A stretch of 16,317 nt of DNA, from contig JAAZNR010000634.1 of the NCBI GenBank assembly GCA_012798155.1, positions 1 through 16,317 of the forward strand, given 5' to 3'. The stretch is from Thermogutta sp. GTDB taxonomy: Bacteria; Planctomycetota; Planctomycetia; Pirellulales; Thermoguttaceae. Of the stretch, positions 6,896 through 13,820 are shown piece after piece. A program made the position numbers and the translations under genes. Under the pieces are notes generated by a model, which worked only from the letters and a program-made list of their open reading frames with translations, ran no database searches and was not told where the DNA came from. Position 1 is the stretch's first letter; every line of letters starts with the position of its first letter.

Positions 6896-8296
6896 TCAGC
6901 CCACGCTCCCCTCCATTTGCAACGAAATGAGCCGGTTCATTTCGACGGCGTATTCCATCGGCAACTCCTTCACCAGAGGCTCGATGAAGCCGGCGACGAT
7001 CATCGTCCCCGCCTCGGCCTCGGTCAGGCCGCGGCTGCACAGGTAGAAAAGCTGCTCCTCCCCGATCTTGGAGACGCTAGCCTCGTGACCGACCATCACG
7101 TCCTGCTCTTCCAATTCGATGTAGGGGTAGGTATCGCTGCGGCTTTGGGGGTCGAGGATCAAGGCATCGCAGACTACGTTAGCCTTGGATTTCTTGGCCC
7201 CGCGATCGATCTTCACCAAGCCGCGATAGCTGGATCGCCCGCCGCCCTTGGAGATCGACTTGGAGACCACGCGGCTGGAAGTATGGGGGGCGCAGTGCAC
7301 GACTTTGGATCCGGCGTCCTGGTGCTGGCCGCGATTGGCGAAGGCGACCGAAAGGATTTCGGCCCGCGCGCCCGGCTCCAGCAGATATACGGCCGGGTAT
7401 TTCATCGTCAGCCGGCTGCCGAGGTTGCCGTCCACCCATTCCACCAAGGCGTCGCGATAGGCCGTCGCCCGCTTGGTGACCAAGTTGTAAATGTTGTTGG
7501 CCCAATTCTGGATGGTGCTATAGCGAACGCGCGATCCGGCCTTGGCGATCACCTCCACCACCGCCGAGTGCAAGCTCTCGCTGCTGTAGGTGGGGGCGGT
7601 ACAGCCTTCCACGTAATGGCACGACGCCCCCTCATCGACGATGATCAGCGTCCGCTCGAACTGGCCCATCTGAGCCGCGTTGATGCGGAAGTACGCCTGC
7701 AAGGGAAACTCGATGTGGACGCCGGGCGGCACGTAAATGAACGACCCGCCCGACCAGACCGCCGAATTCAAGGCCGCGAACTTGTTGTCCGTGGGCGGGA
7801 TGACGGTGGCAAAGTACTCGCGAACCAGGTCCGGGTATTCGCGGACCGCCGAGTCCATGTCCGTGAAGATCACGCCCTGCTTGGCCAGATCTTCCCGCAG
7901 AGAGCCGTACACGACCTCGCTCTCGTATTGCGCCTTGACGCCCGCCAGAAATTTGCGCTCCGCCTCCGGAATCCCCAATCGCTCGAAGGTCTGCTTGATG
8001 TCATCCGGCACATCTTCCCAGGAATGCCCTTGGCGGTCGGTGGGCTTGATGTAGTAGTAGATGTCCTGAAAATCGATGTCGATCTTACCGCCCCAGGTGG
8101 GCAGCGGCTTGGACTCGAAGATTTCCAGGGCCTTCAGGCGAAAATCTCGCATCCAGGCGGCTTCGCCCTTGATCTCCGAGATCTCGGCGACGACCCCCGC
8201 GTTCAAGCCCTTTTTGGCCTTGAACACGTACCGCTCTTCACTGCGGAAATCGTACTTGTTGATTTCGCCGAGAAGTTCGCGCGTTTCAGGGGTCAT
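6896..8296 (-). CDS. sufB: Fe-S cluster assembly protein SufB
   Basis: A 466-residue SufB, the scaffold subunit on which the nascent Fe-S cluster forms. Typical features are the N-terminal [20 protein letters not shown], the beta-helix region with [17 protein letters not shown] and [14 protein letters not shown], and the C-terminal block with [20 protein letters not shown] and the ending [11 protein letters not shown] cysteine lies in LFYLCSRG, one residue after the place where E. coli SufB has Cys405; many Gram-positive SufB proteins have no cysteine there. I start at the ATG at 8296 (AAGGA at 8305-8309, 8 bases upstream) and not at 8356, because the first 20 residues of the longer frame are proline/alanine-rich and not SufB-like. 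It lies 128 bases after sufC. Confidence 0.96.
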   Translation of the reverse strand: MTPETRELLGEINKYDFRSEERYVFKAKKGLNAGVVAEISEIKGEAAWMRDFRLKALEIFESKPLPTWGGKIDIDFQDIYYYIKPTDRQGHSWEDVPDDIKQTFERLGIPEAERKFLAGVKAQYESEVVYGSLREDLAKQGVIFTDMDSAVREYPDLVREYFATVIPPTDNKFAALNSAVWSGGSFIYVPPGVHIEFPLQAYFRINAAQMGQFERTLIIVDEGASCHYVEGCTAPTYSSESLHSAVVEVIAKAGSRVRYSTIQNWANNIYNLVTKRATAYRDALVEWVDGNLGSRLTMKYPAVYLLEPGARAEILSVAFANRGQHQDAGSKVVHCAPHTSSRVVSKSISKGGGRSSYRGLVKIDRGAKKSKANVVCDALILDPQSRSDTYPYIELEEQDVMVGHEASVSKIGEEQLFYLCSRGLTEAEAGTMIVAGFIEPLVKELPMEYAVEMNRLISLQMEGSVG

Positions 8297-8424
8297 GAAG
8301 GAGTTCCTTATTTCTGGGTCCGGAGGCGGCGAAACCGCGGCCGGGCCGGCTGCCATGGACGTTTACCTTTCCCACTCGTACACGCACCCGTTTCGCGGCG
8401 AGCGCCCCCACGCCGCGGCGGCGC

Positions 8425-9243
8425 CTAGCGCGTGTATTGCTCGGCCGGCATGGAGGCCTCCTCGGCGGCCGCCTCGGGATACTTGCGACGAATCTCTTCG
8501 TAGCCCGAGGCGTGCAGGGACTCGGCCAACTCCCGCCCTCCGGTCTCGACGATCCGCCCGCCCAGCATGACGTGCGTAAAGTCCGGCGGATTGTGTTCCA
8601 GCAATCGCTCGTGGTGCGTGATGATCAAAAGGCCCATCTCGCGGCCGCCGATCTCGGCGATGCTCTGGCTGGCCAACCTCACGGCGTCCACGTCCAGGCC
8701 GCTGTCCGTCTCATCCAGCACGGCGAAGCGGGGGCGGAGCATGGCCATCTGAAGAATCTCCGCGCGTTTCATCTCGCCGCCCGAGAACCCTTCATTGACG
8801 TATCGCCGCGCGAACTCCGGGTCCATCCGCAATTGGTCCATCTTTTCGCGCAGCTCCTTGCGGAACTCCCGCATCGCGATCAGCTCCTCGCCCTCTTTCC
8901 GCTGCGGGTTGCGGATGTTGCTGACCGCGTGCCGCAAGAAGTCGGCGACGCGCACGCCGGGGACCGCCACCGGCCGCTGAAAGGCCATGAACAGGCCCAT
9001 CCTGGCCCGTTCGTGCGGCTCCAACTCCACCAGGTTGACGCCGTCCAACTCGATCCGCCCTCGAGTGACCTCATAGCGCGGGTGCCCCATGACGGCCAGG
9101 CCGAGCGTCGTCTTGCCCGAGCCGTTGGGCCCCATCAAGGCATGGATCTCACCCCGCCGAATCTCGAGGTTCACGCCCTTCAGGATGGGCTTGCCGTCCA
9201 CGGAAACGTGCAGATCGATGACGGAAAGTACGTCGCGATTCAT
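8425..9243 (-). CDS. sufC: Fe-S assembly ATPase SufC
   Basis: A 272-residue ABC-type ATPase, SufC, which drives the conformational change of SufB-SufD during cluster assembly. Visible motifs are Walker A GPNGSGKTT (38-46), Q-loop Q89 in FMAFQRPV, signature FSGGEMKR (153-160), Walker B FAVLDE (173-178) followed by TDSGLD, and H-loop H210 in IITHHERLL. The TDSGLDVDA sequence is the SufC signature version of the D-loop. The C-terminal 30 residues are a charged tail. The ATG at 9243 is 16 bases after the nuoB stop, and its leader is a duplicated copy of the end of nuoB (see the repeat at 9242-9281). The ribosome site is only a poor GAAGAG. Confidence 0.96.
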   Translation of the reverse strand: MNRDVLSVIDLHVSVDGKPILKGVNLEIRRGEIHALMGPNGSGKTTLGLAVMGHPRYEVTRGRIELDGVNLVELEPHERARMGLFMAFQRPVAVPGVRVADFLRHAVSNIRNPQRKEGEELIAMREFRKELREKMDQLRMDPEFARRYVNEGFSGGEMKRAEILQMAMLRPRFAVLDETDSGLDVDAVRLASQSIAEIGGREMGLLIITHHERLLEHNPPDFTHVMLGGRIVETGGRELAESLHASGYEEIRRKYPEAAAEEASMPAEQYTR

Positions 9244-9281
9244 TTGCTCTTCGCTCTATTTATTTGCTCTTCACTCTCTGG
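9242..9281. repeat. 20-base duplication at the nuoB-sufC junction
   Basis: ATTTGCTCTTCGCTCT (9242-9257) recurs 20 bases on as ATTTGCTCTTCACTCT (9262-9277) with one mismatch. On the minus strand the first-read copy encodes the last residues of NuoB (RVKSK and stop) and the second supplies the leader and start codon of sufC. Confidence 0.7.
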
Positions 9282-9868
9282 TGATGAAAAACGAGCTGAA
9301 CGTCTTGCACCGGAACGAAACCCGAGTGCTGCGGCAACGGCGGTTGCCCCTCGCCGAAAGACGGAGACGAACCCTTGCCGGGCCGCGTGATCCGCCGGTT
9401 TTGGATCATCTCTTGCAGCCGCATCAGGCCTTCCAGCAAGGACTCGGGCCGGGGAGGACAGCCCGGCACGTACACATCCACCGGGACGACCAAGTCCACG
9501 CCCTTGACCACGTGGTATCCGTATTCGAAGTACGGCCCGCCGCCCAGCGTGCAAGCCCCCATGGCGATCACGTATTTCGGATCGGGCATCATCTCGTAAA
9601 GCCGGGAGACCCGGCTCGCCATCTTGAACGTCACGGTGCCGGCCACGATCATCAAATCCGATTGCCGCGGCGTGGCGCGAAAGGCCCCCGCCCCGAACCG
9701 ATCGAGATCATAGCGGCTCGCGCCCGTCGCCATCATTTCGATGGCGCAGCAGGCCAAACCAAAGGTCATGGGCCAGAGGCTCCCCTGTTTGGCCCAATTG
9801 ACGGCCTGCTCCAGGCTGGTGATCACCAGGCCTTCCTCATATCTTCCTTCAATCCAGGGTTGCGTCAT
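9260..9868 (-). CDS. nuoB: NADH-quinone oxidoreductase subunit B
   Basis: A 202-residue NuoB (NDH-1 subunit B), the complex I subunit that binds the last cluster, N2, near the quinone site on the cytoplasmic side of the membrane arm. All four cluster cysteines are visible: the adjacent pair C40-C41 in [12 protein letters not shown]106 in [11 protein letters not shown] and C137 in VPGCPPRPE. The family regions [18 protein letters not shown] (63-80) and [19 protein letters not shown] (123-141) are intact. After residue 158 comes a polar tail of about 45 residues that is not conserved in the family as I know it. I start at the ATG at 9868; the frame reaches a TTG at 9985 that overlaps the stop of the upstream regulator, but that extension is not NuoB-like. 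No other nuo gene is nearby. Membership of a suf operon is unusual. Confidence 0.92.
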   Translation of the reverse strand: MTQPWIEGRYEEGLVITSLEQAVNWAKQGSLWPMTFGLACCAIEMMATGASRYDLDRFGAGAFRATPRQSDLMIVAGTVTFKMASRVSRLYEMMPDPKYVIAMGACTLGGGPYFEYGYHVVKGVDLVVPVDVYVPGCPPRPESLLEGLMRLQEMIQNRRITRPGKGSSPSFGEGQPPLPQHSGFVPVQDVQLVFHHQRVKSK

Positions 9869-9981
9869 TCCGGAATGCCCTGTTCGGTACTCCTCCAGCG
9901 CCGCGAGACGCCCGTCCGACGGTGGGAAACCCCGGCAGCAATCCGGGCGACGTCCGCCGACTTCCCCTATGCCAGTATAAA

Positions 9982-10722
9982 TCAAGGGTCGGCCGGCTCA
10001 AACCGGCAGCAAGCCCCGCCGTCGAGACGACACTCGGTGAGCAGCATATCGCTGCCCAGCAATTCGGACAGATACGCCAATTCCACTTGACAAACGTCGC
10101 GGTCACTCTCGGCCAGTTCCGGATAGGGACATGCCCGGGCGACCAGGGTGGGCGAGCCGCGGGGCCCACTCGGTTTGTCCGCCACGCCGGCCGCGGTAGG
10201 GACGTCGGCACGCGCCCCTTCGCCGCCGCCTTTCGCCGCGCTGCGACGCGGCGAACCGCCGCCGACGGAAGACGATCCGTTCTGCCACATTTCGAAGGGG
10301 ATTCGCCGGCCTTCGAGGAGCAGGATCAGCGATCGCATCCTTTCGAGCGTACTCCCTCCCGAGATCTCACCTTGGTAGAGCCTCGCCAGCTCCCTCGCCA
10401 CGCCGCGCAAGACCTGCTGCTTGACGCCCGCATCCTGGATGCCCTGAACGCCGCGCCAAAGGGCCAACGCCAGATCGGTGAAATTGGAACCGACCTGAAG
10501 CATGCCCTTGCGAGTCAGCTTGTAAACGTGCCGCGGACGCCCCCGGCCCTCCCGAACCGACTCCCAATCCACCGCCCCGTCGGCAACCAGCCGCGAGAGC
10601 CGTTGACGGATGGCCGTGTCGGTAACTTGAAAGGACTCCGCCAACTCCGAGATCGTACGCGGCCCCGAGACCCGCAGCAATTCGAGAACGTCTAGATCGG
10701 ACTCACCAAAATTCCAACTCAT
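9982..10722 (-). CDS. sufR: SufR-type Fe-S sensing transcriptional regulator
   Basis: A 246-residue winged-helix regulator resembling SufR, the cyanobacterial and actinobacterial repressor of suf operons that carries an Fe-S cluster. The N-terminus has a helix-turn-helix: [22 protein letters not shown] at about 24-45 followed by a [12 protein letters not shown] wing (59-70). The C-terminus has a cysteine cluster, C198 (ACPYPELA), C211, C231 and C238-C239 (GGACCRF), matching the family's cluster-ligand region. Residues about 148-192 form a Gly/Ser/Ala-rich low-complexity linker that looks like an insertion. The ATG at 10722 has GGAG (10731-10734) 8 bases upstream. It heads the suf operon on the same strand, so autorepression with control of suf is the likely role. 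The exact Fe-S ligands are inferred. Confidence 0.82.
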   Translation of the reverse strand: MSWNFGESDLDVLELLRVSGPRTISELAESFQVTDTAIRQRLSRLVADGAVDWESVREGRGRPRHVYKLTRKGMLQVGSNFTDLALALWRGVQGIQDAGVKQQVLRGVARELARLYQGEISGGSTLERMRSLILLLEGRRIPFEMWQNGSSSVGGGSPRRSAAKGGGEGARADVPTAAGVADKPSGPRGSPTLVARACPYPELAESDRDVCQVELAYLSELLGSDMLLTECRLDGGACCRFEPADP

Positions 10723-10882
10723 CCTGCGGACTCCAAGGCAATCCCCTGCACAACTTATTTTATCTATTTGTTGCCAGCCGCCAGATCCAACCGCAGCGTG
10801 TGGGCGTTTTAACGGCCTTGCGGCCGCGCATGATCCCTGGCGATCCGGATCCCCGGCGATCCAAGTTCTGTTGCCCAGGCTA

Positions 10883-10901
10883 TAATGCATCGTATACATT
10901 A
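10883..10901. promoter_or_regulatory. Imperfect palindrome, candidate operator for sufR
   Basis: TAATGCAT, three bases, then ATACATTA: the halves are mirror images except for one position (TAATGNAT/ATNCATTA). It overlaps the -10 box of the proposed minus-strand promoter at 10889-10917. Binding by the SufR-like product is a guess; the sequence is not the CAAC-N6-GTTG site I recall for cyanobacterial SufR. Confidence 0.4.
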
Positions 10902-10917
10902 AACGCATTTAAGACAA
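10889..10917 (-). promoter_or_regulatory. Candidate sigma-70 promoter of the suf operon
   Basis: On the minus strand, TTGTCT (10912-10917) and TACGAT (10889-10894) are separated by exactly 17 bases; each box matches 4 of 6 consensus positions. It would start transcription near 10882, leaving a leader of about 160 bases before the sufR ATG. It is the best minus-strand promoter I find upstream of the operon. Confidence 0.35.
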
Positions 10918-11016
10918 GGAGAATTGCAGAAACCAGCCTCCGCCCGGAGGAGCCGGCATTTCGGAGAATCCAGCTTGAGAATGGCATGATCGACAGGTTA
11001 TTCTGGTTATTTCATG

Positions 11017-11483
11017 GTAACCGTTCACGGCGATTGTCCCCATGCTTGCGGGGAAGCCTGAAAAAATGGGCTGTTCCGGTTTGAGGTGCACGAAAGTTTT
11101 TTGAGGCGTGCCGCTAGTGCGACCGAAGTAACGCGAAAGCAAGAGGTCATAGGATTGCTCCGTGATGTACGCGACAGCAGGGCAAGCTTGCGGGTCCTCC
11201 GTGTTTCGCACCCAGAACCGGAAGAGCAAAAAATGGGACTGTTTCCTTCGGGCGTGACTAGGCTGGGTGCTTTTTCGGCCCGCCACGGCGCGGAAGACGG
11301 GCCTCCCGGCGGCCCGTGAACACCCTTGGGGAATGAAAAGATGGAAACCCAGAGACGCTGAGAACGCAGAGCGGCAGCGAGCGCATCTTCCGTCGTGCGC
11401 TCCGCGTCCTCCGCGTTTCAAAATCCGTGCCGTTTGGACCCTTGCGTTTCAAAAACAGACCGGGCTGGCGCGTGAACGGCTAC
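11017..11483. repeat. Dispersed hairpin element, copy 2
   Basis: GTAACCGTTCACG (11017-11029) and CGTGAACGGCTAC (11471-11483) are inverted copies with one mismatch in 13, the same ends as the copy at 223-554. Internal homology with copy 1 includes GAATGAA followed by GATGGAAAC (11331-11347 against 345-359), ACGCAGAG-type arms, CGTTTCAAAAACAG, and the right end GCGTGAACGGCTACG. The left part differs and holds a pair of AAAAAATGGG repeats (11061-11070, 11228-11237). No target duplication is seen: the right end runs straight into the methyltransferase fragment. The rest of the 10723-11486 gap has no gene I can support. Confidence 0.55.
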
Positions 11484-11486
11484 GTC

Positions 11487-11873
11487 CGCTGGTAGTCGCC
11501 GCACGAGCAGCCTATCGACCGCAAGCCGGACATCCACGACGGCGGGCGGGTGAATATGAGTCCGTTGATGGCGTCTGACCTGCCCGGCGGCCGCGGCGGC
11601 GCGGGCATACTTTGCCGGAGGCCCAACATCGAGTGGAAGAAAGACCGCGGCAAGGAGCCGGAGCGACCGAAGGCCGGGTACCCGTGGTTCCGGGGCCGAC
11701 ACGAGAAGCGGTTCTGGGGCCGGGACGAGAAGACGGCGGACTTCGCCGGCGGCGGCAAGTTCGACGGCAACCGCTGGAACGCCTGCGATGACACCAACCG
11801 CTGGAACGCCTGGCACTACACGACCAAGACCAAGCAAGCCGCCCGCGACGCGGCCGGAAAAGGAATGCCATGA
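11487..11873 (+). pseudogene. C-terminal fragment of a PglX-like DNA methyltransferase
   Basis: Only the end of a large protein remains. The readable frame gives EQPIDRKPDIHDGGRVNMSP, then NIEWKKDRGKEPERP, YPWFRG, KRFWGRDEKTADFAGG and NRWNAWHYTTKTKQAARD before the stop. This order (D-x-x-DGVRxN, WKKDRGKE, GxRWNDxHxT, KxxAR) is how I remember the C-termini of large adenine methyltransferases of BREX/PglX type and some related restriction proteins. An in-frame TAG sits at 11493-11495, between VRW and SPHEQ; a Trp codon there would restore the expected reading. Near the end an in-frame 27-base duplication (18 bases identical, 11768-11785 and 11795-11812) repeats NRWNA. The catalytic part is absent. 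The stop TGA overlaps the ATPase start as ATGA, showing the original operon order. Confidence 0.6.
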
Positions 11874-12979
11874 TCACACGGCTATATGTGGACAATTACA
11901 AGTGCCTTGTGAACTTTGAGCTTCACCTCGATGAGTTGACGCTCCTGTTGGGGCCGAACGGTGTGGGCAAGACATCCGTTCTTGATGTGATGTTCGCCCT
12001 GCGGCGGCTGCTCAGCGGCGAAGCCAAGGTGACCGACCCTGACGTCTTTCCCGCAAGGACGCTGACCCGCTGGCAGCAGCGCGACAAGCAGGTGTTCGAG
12101 GTTGACGTGGTGCTGGACGGGGATGAACTGCGGTATCGGCTCGAGGTCGAGCACCAGGAAAGGGGCCGAAGGGCGCGGATTTCGCTGGAGCGACTGGAAT
12201 CAAATCGCGCACCCCTGTTTGAGTTCAAGATGGGGGAGGTGCACCTCTACCGCGACGACCATTCCCCAGGGCCGACGTTCGGGGCGGATTGGTCGGAGTC
12301 GGCCCTGGCTCGCGTGCCGCCGCGCAACGACAATACCCGCGTCACGCGGTTCCTGGACTTCGTGCGGAAGCTGATCGTCTGCGGTTTGTACCCCGCAAAC
12401 TTCCAAACGGAATCGACGACGGAAGACCCGGTGCTCCAGCGCGATGCCCGGAACTTCTCCGCCTGGTATCGGCATGTTCTTCTGGAGCGACAGGAACTCG
12501 TGCCCGAGTTCACGAAGGCACTGCAGGAGGTGATCGACGGCTTCCGCGGTATCCGCATGGAGAAGGTTGGCTTGGATACGCGGGCGTTGATGGTCATGTT
12601 CGACCAATTCGGAGAGCGCTACGAGTTGCGGCTCGACGAGATTTCCGATGGCCAGCGGGCGCTGATTGCCTTGTACGCATTGGTGCGACTGGTTGCCGGG
12701 CAAGGCTACACCCTCTTTCTGGATGAACCGGACAACTATATCGCCCTGACGGAGATTCAGCCCTGGCTGATTGAATTGGCCGATGCGTGCGGCGAGGGTG
12801 TGCCGCAGACGGTGCTATGTTCTCATCACCCGGAGCTGATCGACTACCTCGGAGGCGACCGTGGATGGGTGCTGAAGCGCGAGACATCGGGCGTGACGGT
12901 CGTTCGGCCCGCAAGGGAGTTGGCAGTCGAGGGCGGACTGAAGCTGTCGGAGGTGATTGCGAGGGGGTGGGAGCAATGA
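11870..12979 (+). CDS. AAA/SMC-like ATPase of a putative defence pair
   Basis: A 369-residue ATPase of the AAA_15/AAA_21 (RecF/OLD/SMC-like) type. It opens with MITRLYVDNYKCLVNFELHL, the usual first strand of these proteins. Walker A is GPNGVGKTS (28-36), the ABC-type signature is LDEISDGQRALIALYAL (255-271), Walker B is TLFLDEPDNYI (281-291) and the H-loop is SHHPELID (318-325). The coiled-coil insert is short. No TOPRIM domain is fused, unlike OLD or GajA; that activity is probably supplied by the next gene, whose ATG overlaps this stop as ATGA. The start overlaps the stop of the methyltransferase fragment in the same way. It is complete with no frameshift. Its expected role is NTP-dependent sensing or activation in phage defence; this is inferred from architecture, as in AriA of PARIS. 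Confidence 0.85.
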   Translation: MITRLYVDNYKCLVNFELHLDELTLLLGPNGVGKTSVLDVMFALRRLLSGEAKVTDPDVFPARTLTRWQQRDKQVFEVDVVLDGDELRYRLEVEHQERGRRARISLERLESNRAPLFEFKMGEVHLYRDDHSPGPTFGADWSESALARVPPRNDNTRVTRFLDFVRKLIVCGLYPANFQTESTTEDPVLQRDARNFSAWYRHVLLERQELVPEFTKALQEVIDGFRGIRMEKVGLDTRALMVMFDQFGERYELRLDEISDGQRALIALYALVRLVAGQGYTLFLDEPDNYIALTEIQPWLIELADACGEGVPQTVLCSHHPELIDYLGGDRGWVLKRETSGVTVVRPARELAVEGGLKLSEVIARGWEQ

Positions 12980-13524
12980 GTCGCAACGTTCAACTGGTCC
13001 TGCTTTGCGAGGACAGGCAGCACGAGGCATTCGCCCGGCGATTCCTGGAGAAGGCGGGGTGGCCTACACGGCGACTGCGAGTTCAAATCGCTCCGCAGAG
13101 CCGAGGGTCGGCCGAACAATTCGTTCGCGAGCGATTTCCCCCGGAATTGTCGGCGTACCGATCGAAGCGCCACCAAGTGGCGCAAGGTCTCGTGGTGGTC
13201 ATAGACGGCGACGAGAGGGGCGTTCATGGGCGGTTGACGGAACTCGCCGACGCTTGCCAAGACCGGAACGTCCAGCCGCGCCAGCCCGGTGAGCGGGTGG
13301 CGATCTTTGTCCCTACGCGGAACATCGAGACCTGGCTTGCCTACCTGGATGGGCAGACCGTCAACGAAAACGATCCCTATTCCCGACTTGCGCGCGAGCG
13401 CGACTGCCGGCAGCATGTTAAGCGGCTCTACGAGATGTGCCAGCAAGGTGCTTTGCGATTACCGGCTCCGCCATCCTTGCAAGCAGCTTGCGACGAGTAT
13501 CGCACACGGCTTCGGCCGGAATGA
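12976..13524 (+). CDS. TOPRIM/DUF4276-like protein, partner of the ATPase
   Basis: A 182-residue protein with the layout of DUF4276/RloB-type TOPRIM proteins. The acidic first strand-turn is LLCEDRQHEAFARRFL (9-24), with E12 as the expected TOPRIM glutamate. The DxD strand is LVVVIDGDE (72-80), with D77 and D79. A later IFVPTRNIETWLAYLDG (110-126) carries the R-N-x-E-x-W pattern seen in this family. TOPRIM domains usually bind metal and cut or transfer phosphodiesters, so a nuclease or RNA/tRNA-cleaving effector is plausible. The ATG overlaps the ATPase stop by ATGA and has GAGGGGG 8 bases upstream, so the two are translationally coupled. Its own stop overlaps the next start in the same way. 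All acidic residues appear intact. Confidence 0.7.
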   Translation: MSRNVQLVLLCEDRQHEAFARRFLEKAGWPTRRLRVQIAPQSRGSAEQFVRERFPPELSAYRSKRHQVAQGLVVVIDGDERGVHGRLTELADACQDRNVQPRQPGERVAIFVPTRNIETWLAYLDGQTVNENDPYSRLARERDCRQHVKRLYEMCQQGALRLPAPPSLQAACDEYRTRLRPE

Positions 13525-13805
13525 ATAGGAACGAACACGCCATGACCTTGCTCGAAGCAGTTCGGAGTTCCCCGGCCCATGCCGCGCCATATAACCCCGG
13601 CGACGTGGCGGCACCGGCGGCCGTGCCGTGGACCGACGCCGATCGCCGGCGCCGGCCGGTGGTCAGGCAATCGCCCGTTCTCATGCGGGAACTCCTGAAG
13701 CCGGGCGGCTATGACCCGGCGGCGGGGACCGGGCCGGCGATCCGGCCGCGGTGCGCGATCGAGCCCGGAGCTTACCGAGCGGAAAATCAGCCCACCCTCA
13801 CGTGA
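13521..13805 (+). pseudogene. Degenerate N-terminal fragment resembling PglZ
   Basis: The frame of 94 codons starts at an ATGA overlap with the TOPRIM gene. Residues 8-81 follow the pattern I know from the start of BREX PglZ phosphatases: LLEAVRSS, then PGDVAAPAAV followed by WTDADR, MRELL, GYDPAAGTGPAI and RCAIE. The usual versions of these are LWTDADRQWEPV, LPEL, LGDYDPxxRTGPAIWLRC. Key aromatic positions are altered here: QWEP is replaced by RRRP and IWLRC by IRPRC. After about 13763 the resemblance ends, and a stop follows at 13803-13805. PglZ is normally around 700-900 residues, so the alkaline-phosphatase core is gone. It is either a pseudogene or a chance short peptide. Confidence 0.5.
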
Positions 13806-13820
13806 CAGGGACTCGAACCG

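Noticed and set aside
6917..8428. Plus-strand frame of 503 codons opposite sufB
   Set aside because: It is the antisense shadow of a clearly identified gene.
10751..10773. CAAC...GTTG inverted pair upstream of sufR, considered as a SufR operator
   Set aside because: The half-sites are 15 bases apart, not the 6 I recall for the cyanobacterial site, and the arms do not extend. An AT-rich leader could produce this by chance.
10881..10886. Perfect TATAAT on the plus strand
   Set aside because: No acceptable -35 box lies 16-18 bases upstream and no plus-strand gene follows closely.
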